DNA from: an uncultured Clostridium sp.
Lineage (GTDB): Bacteria; Bacillota; Clostridia; Clostridiales; Clostridiaceae
DNA length: 64,000 bases
Direction of reading: 5' to 3'
Assembly (NCBI RefSeq): GCF_934754925.1
Contig: NZ_CAKVJA010000001.1
Span: forward strand, 231,984 to 295,983
This document shows positions 38,879 to 47,932 of this stretch, one piece after another. The position numbers were made by a program, and so were the translations under genes. Every line of letters starts with the position of its first letter. The stretch's first letter is position 1. The notes under the pieces are model-generated. The model was not told the origin of the DNA and ran no database searches. It saw only the letters and a program-made list of their open reading frames with translations.

Positions 38879-39759
38879 TCATTAAACTTATAAACTTGTG
38901 CTGGGCGATAGGGCTTTCCTTCAAGCTTTTCATCAGTTTCAACTATCATATTTCCAATTTTTCTTCTAAAGTTCAATAACTCTTTTCCCATTATAGCTTC
39001 ATAAACATATTGAAGTTCTTTTACAGTAAAAAGCCTAGGTAATAAATTAACTGCTATTGGAGTATACTGAATCTTATTTCTTATCCTATCAATTGCATAG
39101 TCTAATATTTTATAGTGATCAAAGGCTAATTCATCATTGCTACTATTTAGAAATTTATAGCTTACTTTCTTTTGCCTAAAAATATTTTTCTCTAATATTT
39201 CAGTTACTTCATAATTTATTTTTATTTTATCATCTTCTGAAGCAAGACTTAATAAATATCTCTTTTTAATATCAGTGGTAAAGTTTTCAGTACTAATTAG
39301 TTTTTTATTTATCCAAAACCATTGAACTTCCTTGGCATCATCACCAGCAATTGGTTTTACACTATTCTTTGAAATTAGTGCAACATTACCAACACTTATA
39401 ACTCTAGTTCTTGGGTCCCTATTAATTTCACCAAAAGTATAAAGTTGCTCAAAATAGACTTTATCTATTCCTGTTTCCTCTTTTAATTCTCTTTCTGCTC
39501 CTTCTTGTAGACTTTCATTCATTCTCACAAATCCACCTGGAATAGCCCATTTTTCAATAAAAGGATGTTCTTTTCTTTTTATCAATAATACTTGCATTCC
39601 TTTTCTAGGAACTTTACGTATATTCTCTTCTTCTTTATCTTCTGTTGTAAAAATAATAATATCATTAGTAACACTAGGTCTTTCATACCTTGCTGGATTA
39701 TATGCTTTAATAAACTCTTCTTCTGTTAATCCATCTTTATCTTTTATATTAACTTTCAT
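38869..39759 (-). CDS. Nudix hydrolase domain protein with C-terminal winged helix (NrtR-like)
   Basis: A 296-residue protein with a full Nudix box at 75-98 (GGFVRMNESLQEGAERELKE ending EETGI) and a C-terminal winged-helix DNA-binding domain (from about 215; YTPIAVNLLPRLFTVKELQ and RRKIGNMIV). This layout is that of NrtR-type regulators, which sense ADP-ribose or related nucleotides and often control NAD metabolism. Whether the Nudix site is catalytic or sensory here is not known. Its neighbour on the same strand is the purA-like gene. Confidence 0.85.
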   Translation of the reverse strand: MKVNIKDKDGLTEEEFIKAYNPARYERPSVTNDIIIFTTEDKEEENIRKVPRKGMQVLLIKRKEHPFIEKWAIPGGFVRMNESLQEGAERELKEETGIDKVYFEQLYTFGEINRDPRTRVISVGNVALISKNSVKPIAGDDAKEVQWFWINKKLISTENFTTDIKKRYLLSLASEDDKIKINYEVTEILEKNIFRQKKVSYKFLNSSNDELAFDHYKILDYAIDRIRNKIQYTPIAVNLLPRLFTVKELQYVYEAIMGKELLNFRRKIGNMIVETDEKLEGKPYRPAQVYKFNENW

Positions 39760-39856
39760 AATTTATTTTTAGTGAAAGAGTATATGACAAGTGACAAACT
39801 CTCACCAAATCCTCCAATCTTTATTGTTGTTGACTTTTTAGTATTTAACAAGTTAT

Positions 39857-40240
39857 TTATATATCAAATTTAGATGTATATGTTCCTTGATGAAAAAACA
39901 TTTTCCATTTCCCATCAATATATTTCCATATTGTACTACGAAGAGAATATTTTTTATTTTCATTCGGTTCATTGTGTTTTATCACTTTATACATTGCTAA
40001 AATACAATCATCTGATAATTCCTTTATTTTAAAATCTATAATTTGCCAAAACAATTCTTTGTTATCATCTTGCTCTTGAAATACATCACCATTTTTATAA
40101 TGATATATATTTCCATTACTACAAAACTCAATAAAACAATCTGCTAATATATTACTTATCCTTTGTGCCGATTTTCTTACTTCTGATTTTAATAAATCAC
40201 TTTCTAATTGTAATATGTGTTCTCTAATTGAATACATCAT
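39857..40240 (-). CDS. NTF2-like/DUF4440-type protein
   Basis: About 127 residues beginning MMYSIREHILQLESDLL, with the start chosen from GGGGTGATA before the ATG pair at 40235-40240. The pattern of an N-terminal helix, LADCFIEFCSNG, and a C-terminal beta-sheet ending TIWKYIDGKWKMFFHQGT fits the SnoaL/NTF2 (DUF4440) fold, used in small-molecule binding or catalysis. No active site can be named. Single gene. Confidence 0.75.
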   Translation of the reverse strand: MMYSIREHILQLESDLLKSEVRKSAQRISNILADCFIEFCSNGNIYHYKNGDVFQEQDDNKELFWQIIDFKIKELSDDCILAMYKVIKHNEPNENKKYSLRSTIWKYIDGKWKMFFHQGTYTSKFDI

Positions 40241-40426
40241 TATCACCCCATATTCAAATTTAAATTTTGAATAACATAATTTGTTCACTACTTAGCTAAA
40301 GTTAGTATGATCATGATATTATCCTTTATATTAACTGTAATTCTATTATTTGTAAATAATTTTCAAAAAAATTATCTCAAAGTATAATCTAAATACTAAA
40401 TTACACCTTGAGATAAAATTAAATAT

Positions 40427-41044
40427 TTATCTAATAAAATTTGTTCTTTCAACTGGAACTAATTCAGGAAGTGGAACATTTTTAGCTGCTTCTTTACACT
40501 TAATTAAATAGGCCATATTTCTTGCTAATACCTTCATTGTTCTAACACCTTCTAAATCTTGTACAACCTCTTCTGGAGTATTTCCATGTATTTGATTCCA
40601 ATAAACAGATGATACTATAGGCATTTCATTTATTGTAAAGTATTTATTTAATTGATCAAAGGCAGCACTAGCTCCTCCTCTACGACATGAAACAATACTT
40701 GCTCCAAACATATGTCTTAAGTAATTCTTATCTGTTGAATAAAAAAGCCTATCTAAAAATGAAGTTGCCGCTCCACTTGCTGCAGCATAATGAACAGGAG
40801 AACCTACAATAAAACCATCCGCACTCTCCATCTCTTTACTTACTTCATTAACTAAATCATCATGGACACATTTGCCAAGCTTTCTACATGCATTGCATCC
40901 AATACATCCTATTACTGGCTTATTTCCAACCTCATAGAATTTAACTTCTATTCCCTCATTAATCAACTCATTTTCAATTATTTTTAATGCTGTATATGTG
41001 CATCCTTTCGATTTCGGACTTCCATTAAGTAATATTACCTTCAT
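40427..41044 (-). CDS. NAD(P)H-dependent flavodoxin-family oxidoreductase
   Basis: A 205-residue FMN reductase-like protein. It starts MKVILLNGSPKSKGCTYTAL, the phosphate-binding loop for FMN, and contains a CIGCNACRKLGKC cysteine set in the position where iron-sulfur flavoproteins carry a cluster motif. A GSPVHYAAASG segment binds the isoalloxazine. Likely an electron-transfer or drug/quinone reductase; partner is unknown. Confidence 0.88.
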   Translation of the reverse strand: MKVILLNGSPKSKGCTYTALKIIENELINEGIEVKFYEVGNKPVIGCIGCNACRKLGKCVHDDLVNEVSKEMESADGFIVGSPVHYAAASGAATSFLDRLFYSTDKNYLRHMFGASIVSCRRGGASAAFDQLNKYFTINEMPIVSSVYWNQIHGNTPEEVVQDLEGVRTMKVLARNMAYLIKCKEAAKNVPLPELVPVERTNFIR

Positions 41045-41172
41045 TCAAAACTCTCCTATAACAATTTTCTATAAAAATTATATAAAAACTTTATTTAATT
41101 TATAACCATTAAATTATTAGTTATATTAATTATCAAAGTTTTAAACTTATCTAAACCCCATCAGTTTAACTC

Positions 41173-42021
41173 TTAATACTTTTCTATTATACTTTGAGTA
41201 CCATAATCTCCAAAGCCATTTTTCTCTAATTCCTCATACATTTCTAATACCTTATTAAGAATAGGTAAATCTTCACCCTTTTCTTCCATAACTTCCTTAG
41301 CTATTTTCATATCCTTTATAAAATGCTTATTAAAGAATCCAGGTGCATAATCTTTTTCAATCATCTTATAGCCATTGTTTTGAAGTTGCCAACTTCCAGC
41401 AGCTCCTTTTGATATAGCATCTAAAACAATTTTAGGATCTAAACCAGATTTTTTAGCATAAGTAATTGATTCCGCTACTGCAGCTACTGTACCTGCTATA
41501 GCAACTTGATTACATGCCTTACAGTTTTGTCCACTACCTGCTTCACCTAAATAAATTATATTTTTACCCATACATTCAAATATACTATACATATATTCAA
41601 AATCCTCTTTATTTCCACCTACCATAATTGATAATGTAGCATTTTGTGCACCTATATCCCCTCCTGATACAGGTGCATCTAAAACATGAAATTTATTACC
41701 TAATTCATATAATCTTTTAGCAAGAATCGGCGATGAAGTAGTCATATCAACTAAGTAAGCTCCTTCTTTTGCATATTGAAAGATTCCTTCATTCCCTAAA
41801 TAAACCTCTTCAACATCCTTTGGATAACCTACAATAGTAAATATTGCATCTGCATTTTCTACACATTCTTTAATACTCTCTTTAACCGCTATTCCAAATT
41901 CCTTTAATGGTTCACATTTTGAAATTGTTCTGCTAAAAACAGAAACATTATGCCCATTCTTTGCTAAATTTTTAGCCATAGCACTTCCCATGACTCCTGT
42001 TCCAATCCAAGCTATATTCAT
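41173..42021 (-). CDS. 3-hydroxyisobutyrate dehydrogenase-family NAD(P) oxidoreductase
   Basis: A 282-residue beta-hydroxyacid dehydrogenase. The Rossmann motif is GTGVMGSAMAKNL (8-20), the substrate-binding DAPVSGG is at 115-121, and catalytic Lys168 is in GSGQNCKACNQ. GGAGGTAAAA precedes the ATG at 42021, so the seven residues upstream in the longer frame are excluded. Oxidises 3-hydroxy-acids or reduces semialdehydes; substrate is not deduced. Confidence 0.9.
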   Translation of the reverse strand: MNIAWIGTGVMGSAMAKNLAKNGHNVSVFSRTISKCEPLKEFGIAVKESIKECVENADAIFTIVGYPKDVEEVYLGNEGIFQYAKEGAYLVDMTTSSPILAKRLYELGNKFHVLDAPVSGGDIGAQNATLSIMVGGNKEDFEYMYSIFECMGKNIIYLGEAGSGQNCKACNQVAIAGTVAAVAESITYAKKSGLDPKIVLDAISKGAAGSWQLQNNGYKMIEKDYAPGFFNKHFIKDMKIAKEVMEEKGEDLPILNKVLEMYEELEKNGFGDYGTQSIIEKY

Positions 42022-42123
42022 TTTTACCTCCAAATCTTTCATTAAATATAAATTATTTTACACCATTATAATAATTTTATCATTTTTATTTATTATTTTC
42101 CATTTATATTTAAACATCAAAAA

Positions 42124-42149
42124 TCCCCATAGAATAAATTCTACAGGGA
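42124..42149 (-). terminator. terminator after the amidase gene
   Basis: In minus-strand RNA, TCCCTGTAGAAT pairs with ATTCTATGGGGA (two G-U pairs), followed by T5. A second weaker hairpin (42156-42178) lies just upstream of it in transcription. Confidence 0.6.
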
Positions 42150-42244
42150 AAATCTATTTCTAGCTGCTAGATTTTTTCTTAAAAGCTTATAATATAAACT
42201 ATCATTTGTATTTAATAACATTTTTATTATTCAATTTTAATAGT

Positions 42245-43024
42245 TTATTTGCAAACTTTTCTATTTTCATCAAATCCATATTGAAGATAATGATCCACCC
42301 CAGATACAAAGGTGCCTTTTTTAACTGCAGCTTCTACATCAGGATTAAGCTCTAGATACTCACCTTCATTATATTCTTTTGGAATGGGTGGCAATGGTAA
42401 TCTTCCTTCCTTCTTTCCATAATCAACATAGTGTTTATAAGGGTTATCCTTATAGATTGGACTCTTAGCTACATCTGGATACTTTTTTAGATACCAATTC
42501 TTACTGAATACATACATAGAATAGTTCATCTCCTTATCATAACCATACTTACCTTCTAATTTATTTTTAAAGGAAGTCCATCTGTTCCAATTATTTTCTG
42601 ACCAATTAGGACATATCTTACGACTTGTATCATAATGTCTTACAACATTGCTGCTAGCAATGTTATATCTGTTTTGTAAATACTTAACTAATTCTAATGC
42701 ATTATTCTCTGTTGTTTCAGATATAATACCATTATAATTACAACACATTTCTATGGAAATAGAATTTTGATTAGTAATACCATATATACCATGACCATCC
42801 CCAATAGACCAAGCAGCATTAAATTCTTCTACTGATTGCCAGATAGAATTATCATCTACAAAATAATGTGCACTTGAACTTCTATCTCCACCATAAAAAT
42901 AATCAACATTATTCTTAGCTGTATCACCCTTATTTGCAGTATAATGAAGAACTATATACTTAACACTATTACCATTTCTACTTGAATAATTAAAAGAACT
43001 TATTTTCCTTTGTATTGGTAACAT
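42245..43024 (-). CDS. N-acetylmuramoyl-L-alanine amidase (Amidase_2) with C-terminal YxxxxPDV repeats
   Basis: A 259-residue peptidoglycan hydrolase. The amidase domain spans about 20-155 with zinc ligands His27 (IVLHYTA), His135-type HYDTSRKICP and partner residues around SAHYFVDD. Two C-terminal modules (about 164-200 and 206-255), each built on [K/L][Y/N]PDV...YV[D/Q]YG[K/F], resemble repeats in surface and phage-lysin proteins. The start at 43024 follows AGAGGTGATGTATATA; no signal peptide is seen, which is usual for phage endolysins that exit by a holin. Whether it is a phage relic or autolysin is open. Confidence 0.85.
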   Translation of the reverse strand: MLPIQRKISSFNYSSRNGNSVKYIVLHYTANKGDTAKNNVDYFYGGDRSSSAHYFVDDNSIWQSVEEFNAAWSIGDGHGIYGITNQNSISIEMCCNYNGIISETTENNALELVKYLQNRYNIASSNVVRHYDTSRKICPNWSENNWNRWTSFKNKLEGKYGYDKEMNYSMYVFSKNWYLKKYPDVAKSPIYKDNPYKHYVDYGKKEGRLPLPPIPKEYNEGEYLELNPDVEAAVKKGTFVSGVDHYLQYGFDENRKVCK

Positions 43025-43113
43025 TATATACATCACCTCTCATTTATCATACTATGAAAGCAATTTCACAGTTGTGCTAATAGTGTTAAATAAATTAGCA
43101 AAATATTAATATA

Positions 43114-43156
43114 AAAAAATATGTAGTATATTTTTTAGCTCTACTACATATTTTTT
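43114..43156. terminator. bidirectional terminator
   Basis: Arms AAAAAATATGTAGTA and TACTACATATTTTTT pair perfectly over 15 bp with a 13-nt loop, next to the end of the arylsulfotransferase relic. Confidence 0.7.
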
Positions 43157-43160
43157 ATAT

Positions 43161-43858
43161 TTATCTTTCACTACTAGATATTACACAAAAAGCTCCCTTA
43201 TCCTCATACTCTTTAACTCCTTCAACTATAGAAACCTTCATTGCTCCACCTGCTGGTCTCATGTTAGGATCTCTATAAAGAATATTTTTTGCAGCTTCAT
43301 CAAAATCTAACTCATTAAAATGTTCATTAGCTTTCCATTGCCATATTATTTCACCTTCCCAATTAACTTCAATTATTTTATCATCTAAAAGTAATTGTTG
43401 TGATATCTCACTGTTTATAATATTTTCATGACATAAAATTAATGTATTTCCTCTATCAACAAGTGGTTCACTATTAGGTGAATAATAACCAACTGAACTA
43501 CCTTCTCTTTGATAATCATGATGCTGTCTTGCCATCCATTGTGGTATTTCACCTTTATCTTCTATATACTCTGTTTTATTAAACTTCCAAACAATCTTAC
43601 CTTCTAAATCTACTTGAATTAAATCAAGCATATCTTGCATACCCTTTCTCCTGTACTTCCAATTACAAAACCACCTAGTAAAAGTTTATTAGGAAAGCCT
43701 TTTAACCCCTTCCATAATTGACCTCTCTACCATTCATATCTATTAGTAATGCGCCTAAATCATTTACTTGTAATAAGGTATATCCTCCCCATGCCTTTTC
43801 CTTGTTATATACTGTTACTCCTGTTGGATAAATAGTTGGATGACCTATTTTTAATTCC
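43161..43858 (-). pseudogene. decayed arylsulfotransferase-like gene (ASST), frameshifted and truncated
   Basis: Reading from 43858 the frame gives IGHPTIYPTGVTVYN, KAWGGYTLLQVNDLGA and LLIDMNGREVN, a typical start of ASST-type proteins, then stops. A +1 shift restores LWKGLKGFPNKLLLGGFVIG and STGER. A second shift leads into MQDMLDLIQVDLEGKIVWKF and the WQWKANEHFNELDFDEAAKN region, ending at 43161. At least two frameshifts are present, and the C-terminal half expected for a ~400-residue protein is missing. It lies at the end of a sulfonate-transport locus that is also broken. Confidence 0.8.
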
Positions 43859-43872
43859 TCCCTTAATATACA

Positions 43873-44197
43873 TTATTTATTTGCCTTTTCATAAAAAGAT
43901 CTATCAACCCATGAATTTATATCAAAATCTTTAGATATGATATGATTATTTAGCATAAAATCCTTACTTTCTTCTAATTTTTTTATTGAATCTTCTGTAA
44001 TATCTAAAGAAATAAAGTCAAATTTATTATCATCCCTCACTCCAACCAGTAGTTACTACAGCATCTACAGAATTACCTTGTAACGCTGATTCAGCATCTG
44101 TAGTATTTATTAATTCAACTTCATCTAATTTTATACTGTTCAAAGCTAATATCTCGTAAATATACTTATGGCATATATGTTCCCTTTTATTTCTCCT
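43873..44197 (-). pseudogene. remnant of a sulfonate/aliphatic-type ABC substrate-binding protein
   Basis: The frames read GTYMHKYIYEILALNSIKL, TTDAESALQGNSVDAVVTTG, then FDFISLDITEDSIKKLEESK and FYEKANK before TAA at 43873. They are joined only by frameshifts (one near 44180, one near 44035). This is the C-terminal half of an SsuA/TauA-like periplasmic binding protein. The 5' half is missing. Confidence 0.7.
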
Positions 44198-44211
44198 TTC
44201 AAATAAAATAA

Positions 44212-44263
44212 GGAGGCTAAAATTATAAATTTTAAACTAATAAAATTTATAAGATTAACCTCC
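44212..44263 (-). terminator. long imperfect hairpin inside the decayed locus
   Basis: GGAGG.TAA and TTA.CCTCC ends enclose TTATAAATTTTA/TAAAATTTATAA arms; T/A-rich sequence follows on the minus strand. It lies between the transporter genes and the binding-protein relic. Confidence 0.4.
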
Positions 44264-44312
44264 AGTTTTTCTGGTCAATTAATTGTATAATCATTATTTA
44301 ATTCCTCTTCTC

Positions 44313-45344
44313 TTAAATTGTATATTCTACTGAAATATCCTCAGTATCAAAAAAGTGTTTATATACTTGTTTCTTAATAGTTGCAAAATCATAACTACTT
44401 CTATCTCTTGGTTTACCAATGTCTATATTTATAATTTCTTTTATTTTACCTGGTCTAGAAGACATTACTATTATTCTATCAGCTAAATAAATAGCTTCTT
44501 CAATATCATGAGTAACCATAATCATTGTAGTTTTTTCTCTTTACCAAATTTTCAAAATTTCGTTTTGTAATTGAATTTTAGTTAAAGCATCTAATGCTCC
44601 AAAAGGTTCATCTAATAATAATACTTTTGGATTATTTATTAATGCTCTTGCAATTGCTGCTCTTTGTGACATTCCTCCTGACAATTGATTTGGATATGCA
44701 TTTTCGAACTCTTCTAATTTTACCATTTTTAGATGCTCTCTAATTAATTTATCATTTTCTTCTTTATTACTTTTATCTAAACCTAATGATATATTATCTG
44801 TTATAGTTAACCATGGAAACAACCTATGCTCTTGAAAAATCATAGCTCTATCTTTATCTGGACCGCATATTGTTTTACCATCTAATGATATTCCAAGTCC
44901 TAGTTTTAAACCAACAAATATTGAAGGAATTGCTGAAGGTAAATATATCTTTGTAAATAATTTGAAATTACTTAAATTATACATTTTGCCTACTTCTATT
45001 AGCTTAGGATCTGTGCTAGTAATACCACTTATGGTATTAATAAGTATAGGAAAAAATGCCGCTAACACAATAACAATAATTTTTGAGCTTTCCCCAATTC
45101 CAAACCATAATACTATTAGAGGAATCCATGCAAGCATTGGTATTTGTCTAATAGATGTAAGAGTTAAATAGAAAAATGAATTTATATTTTTATTTATCCC
45201 CATCAATACTCCTAAAGTAACACCTAATTGAATTACTTTTCCATCTTGTACAACTAAAGTTAATGTTCCATACTTAATTTCATTTAGAATATTTAATATC
45301 ACATTTAAGCTTTCACTTGATAAGTTACTTTTTACCTTATTCAT
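44313..45344 (-). pseudogene. deletion-fused SsuC permease/SsuB ATPase relic with an in-frame stop
   Basis: Residues 1-~150 from 45344 are an ABC permease (SsuC/TauC) with the EAA-loop SGITSTDPKLIEVGKMYNLS. They fuse directly at about GLGIS|LDGKT to the middle of an ABC ATPase (QEHRLFPWLTI, signature LSGGMSQRAAIARAL, Walker B VLLLDEPFGALDAL). The permease end and ATPase Walker A are gone, so a deletion removed both. A TAA at 44541-44543 (after ILKIW) then interrupts the same frame, which continues with MIMVTHDIEEAIYLADRIIV to 44313. The product cannot be a working transporter. Confidence 0.85.
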
Positions 45345-45460
45345 TATAATGCCCCCTTTATAATAAAATTCAGTTTTCCTATAGGTTTACTAGAAATTAT
45401 ATTATCCATTATATGTAGAACTCTTTTCCTGTTAACACCTTTAATGTATCTTATTGGAAT
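45344..45460 (-). pseudogene. short upstream open frame, possible gene tail
   Basis: A 38-codon frame (RYIKGVNRKRVLHIMDN and KPIGKLNFIIKGAL) ends with a TAA that overlaps the ATG of the SsuC relic, a coupling typical of a true operon. It has no start or ribosome site and its family is not recognised. Probably the 3' end of a lost first gene in the sulfonate operon. Confidence 0.35.
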
Positions 45461-45479
45461 TTATACTTATTAAATAAAA

Positions 45480-45512
45480 AAACTCAAGAAATTTTTATAA
45501 TTTCTCAAGTTT
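45480..45512 (-). terminator. terminator of the def-UPF0158 unit
   Basis: In minus-strand RNA AAACTTGAGAAATT pairs with AATTTCTTGAGTTT using two G-U pairs, then T7. It therefore works only on the minus strand. Confidence 0.6.
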
Positions 45513-45641
45513 ATCCTCTTTATCTCAATAAATATTATTTTTTAATTTACTTCTTTTATAGTATCTAAGTATATTGACTCCAATACATCAACATATTTAA
45601 CACAAACTAATCAATAAATATTTTTTATGCACTAATATAAC

Positions 45642-46052
45642 CTAGATTATTATTCCTTCAAAATGGTCAATTTCATGTTGGATTATTTGTGCTGTAAATC
45701 CTTTAAATATCTGTCTTTGCTTATTAAAGTTTCTATCTAAATATTCTACTTCTATTTTTTCATATCTAGTTGTTTTTCTAAATCCAATTAATGATAAACA
45801 ACATTCCTCAGTATCATAACTGTTCTCTTTATTTAATATAACCGGATTTATCATAGGTATAATAAGATCACCTATAGTAAATACTAGTATACGTTTTTTA
45901 ACCCCTATCATATTAGCAGCCATACCAACACAATATTCTAAATTTGCCCTTAATGTATCTACCAAATCATCTATAATAGCTATATCTTCTTTAGTAGCCG
46001 GCTCTGATTTTTGACTTAAAAACACTATATCTTTAACAATTGGTTTTATCAT
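45642..46052 (-). CDS. peptide deformylase (variant motifs)
   Basis: A 136-residue deformylase that removes the formyl group from new proteins. Motif 3 (HEIDH, 126-130) and the metal Cys85 (TEECCLSLIG) are present. Motif 1 reads GMAANM (43-48) with Met where the usual Gln (GxGxAAxQ) sits, and motif 2 reads ECCLS in place of EGCLS. Such a variant subfamily is common in clostridia, and a second, classic def elsewhere is likely. It is expressed with the UPF0158 gene 21 nt upstream. Confidence 0.85.
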   Translation of the reverse strand: MIKPIVKDIVFLSQKSEPATKEDIAIIDDLVDTLRANLEYCVGMAANMIGVKKRILVFTIGDLIIPMINPVILNKENSYDTEECCLSLIGFRKTTRYEKIEVEYLDRNFNKQRQIFKGFTAQIIQHEIDHFEGIII

Positions 46053-46073
46053 TTTGTTTCAACCTTTCTAAAT

Positions 46074-46538
46074 TTAATACTCTATATTATTATCATTACA
46101 CCACTTAATAGCTAACTTTCTTTCAGCATCTTCTCTATAATCATACCACTTATTAATAAGACCTTCATTTTCAATTGATTGCCTTAACTCTCTAAAAGAA
46201 TCTTTACTATTTAATATTTTATTCCTTAATTCTATATCTTCTATATTATTACAAAATTCAATCATCATACTATATTCATTAATATCATCATAAGATGGAA
46301 GTTGAATATAGTCACTTGGATTTTCTCTAAAATCATGAAGTGAAAGTATAAGTTCCTTTTCCCACTCTTCAAAATTATCTAAATTATGTATATCATCAGC
46401 TTTGTAAGTTGCAGAGCTACTATCCTCTATATACATTATAACTCCTGTATTTTTGTTATAGTAATGTTGTAATAATTCTCCTTCAAATTCTATAGCTTCT
46501 ATTACATCTCTTAGATCTACTTTTAATTTATTGTTCAA
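46074..46538 (-). CDS. UPF0158 family protein
   Basis: A 154-residue acidic soluble protein. The pattern VDLRDVIEAIEFEGELLQHYYN then IQLPSYDDINEYSMM and KWYDYREDAERKLAIKWC fits the UPF0158 family, whose role is unknown. It is transcribed just before the peptide deformylase gene (21 nt), so the two probably share a transcript. No catalytic residues can be named. Confidence 0.8.
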   Translation of the reverse strand: MNNKLKVDLRDVIEAIEFEGELLQHYYNKNTGVIMYIEDSSSATYKADDIHNLDNFEEWEKELILSLHDFRENPSDYIQLPSYDDINEYSMMIEFCNNIEDIELRNKILNSKDSFRELRQSIENEGLINKWYDYREDAERKLAIKWCNDNNIEY

Positions 46539-46752
46539 TTATAATCACATCTTTCCTATTTATTGCTTTTATTTATCATCATTATATTAAATTATTAACA
46601 ATATCTCAATAAAATATAAAAAGCTGATAAAAATATTATATTAATATAAAAATTATATATTTTAAAATAAGAAACATTTAAAGATAAAGATAATAATCAT
46701 ATTATATTTATTTGAGCATATAATTTATTAATTAATAATGGGGGTATTAAAT

Positions 46753-47019
46753 TTGAGCGAAAATAACAATAATAATCAACTACAAAAATCAAACGGTTCT
46801 TATAATAGTTTATCTATTGCAGGTTTTATCCTAGGTATTATCTCTTGCTTTTTAAACTTCTGGGGAATTGTTGGAATTGTAGCTGTTGTTCTTTCAGCAA
46901 TAGGTTTGTCCCAAATATATAAAGCTCAAGAAAAAGGAAAAGTATTAGCTATTTTAGGAATAATATTAGGTGCAATAAATATTATCTATGCAGTTTGTAT
47001 ACTTATTTTCCTAATGTAA
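46753..47019 (+). CDS. DUF4190-type small membrane protein
   Basis: About 88 residues with a polar Asn-rich head (NNNNNQLQKSNGSYNS) and two membrane helices (SIAGFILGIISCFL and the GKVLAILGIILGAINII segment), the usual DUF4190 layout. The likely start is TTG 46753, since GGGGGTATTAAA lies just before it; the ATG at 46738 has no ribosome site. Function is unknown. It is one of few plus-strand genes in this part. Confidence 0.75.
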   Translation: MSENNNNNQLQKSNGSYNSLSIAGFILGIISCFLNFWGIVGIVAVVLSAIGLSQIYKAQEKGKVLAILGIILGAINIIYAVCILIFLM

Positions 47020-47028
47020 CCATGTAAA

Positions 47029-47089
47029 TTAAAACGAAAATTCCATAAGAAATTATTTAAACGTATTTCTTATAGGATTTTCGTTTTAA
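47029..47089. terminator. bidirectional terminator
   Basis: Long arms TTAAAACGAAAATT..CATAAGAAAT and ATTTCTTATAG..ATTTTCGTTTTAA between the converging DUF4190 and MerR genes. Confidence 0.75.
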
Positions 47090-47099
47090 TTAACCTTTT

Positions 47100-47915
47100 T
47101 TATTTAATTTTTATTTCAAGTTGAATTATAGACTTTTCATCCTCTTTAGAATTCACCCTGGATAATATAGAAAATTCATTAAAATTACCTATAGGTTCTA
47201 TATTGTACTTATTAATATGGTCCAACATCATTTTATAGTATTTTAAATTATTTTTATAGCTATCATCATAATACATAGTAAGGTATTTTCCCTTTTCTAA
47301 TATTACATTTTCTGTTCCTTCACTTACATTTTCATGCTTATAAAGCATTATAGCAGTATAAACTACCTTATTCTCTCTTTCTAATATATCTAATGCTGCT
47401 TCAAATACTAATTCTGAATTTAACATCCAATTCTCTTTTTCTGATTCAAGTAAAACCTTTCTTAGATTTAGTTCTATATCTTCTTGATCTTTTAATATAC
47501 ATTTATACTTCTTAACTATTCTTTCATCATTATACTTAATAAATATTTTATTTTCTTCTATTTTCTTAGTTTCTTTTAATCTATCACCTAAAAAGTTAAT
47601 ATATGATTTAACACTTTCAAGCTCTTGTATCTTATTATCTAATACTTTTCGCTGTTGATCTATTAATTTCAACATAGAATCTACTGATATTTCATTTTTT
47701 AATAACTCTTCTATTTCCTTTAGTGATAATCCTATAACTTTGCACTGCTTTAATAAATCAATCTTTATAAATTGATTTACTGAATAATATCTATAATTAT
47801 TTTGTTCATTTATATAAGCAGGCTTAAGTAGACCCATTTTATCATAATATCTCAATGTTTGAATTGGAACATTTGTTAATTTAGATATTTCTCCAACTGA
47901 AAAATAAGTTTCCAT
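47100..47915 (-). CDS. MerR-family regulator with effector-binding domain (BmrR-like)
   Basis: A 271-residue regulator. The winged helix (residues 4-70: SVGEISKLTNVPIQTLRYYD and KMGLLKPAY) is followed by a coiled coil (70-110, MLKLIDQQRKVLDNKIQELE) and a GyrI-like ligand domain to the C-terminus. It lies 17 nt behind the MATE gene on the same strand, downstream of a 19-bp-spacer promoter. It probably senses a toxic compound or drug and activates the pump-regulator operon by twisting the DNA. Confidence 0.9.
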   Translation of the reverse strand: METYFSVGEISKLTNVPIQTLRYYDKMGLLKPAYINEQNNYRYYSVNQFIKIDLLKQCKVIGLSLKEIEELLKNEISVDSMLKLIDQQRKVLDNKIQELESVKSYINFLGDRLKETKKIEENKIFIKYNDERIVKKYKCILKDQEDIELNLRKVLLESEKENWMLNSELVFEAALDILERENKVVYTAIMLYKHENVSEGTENVILEKGKYLTMYYDDSYKNNLKYYKMMLDHINKYNIEPIGNFNEFSILSRVNSKEDEKSIIQLEIKIK

Positions 47916-47932
47916 ATTAAAAATCTCCTAAG

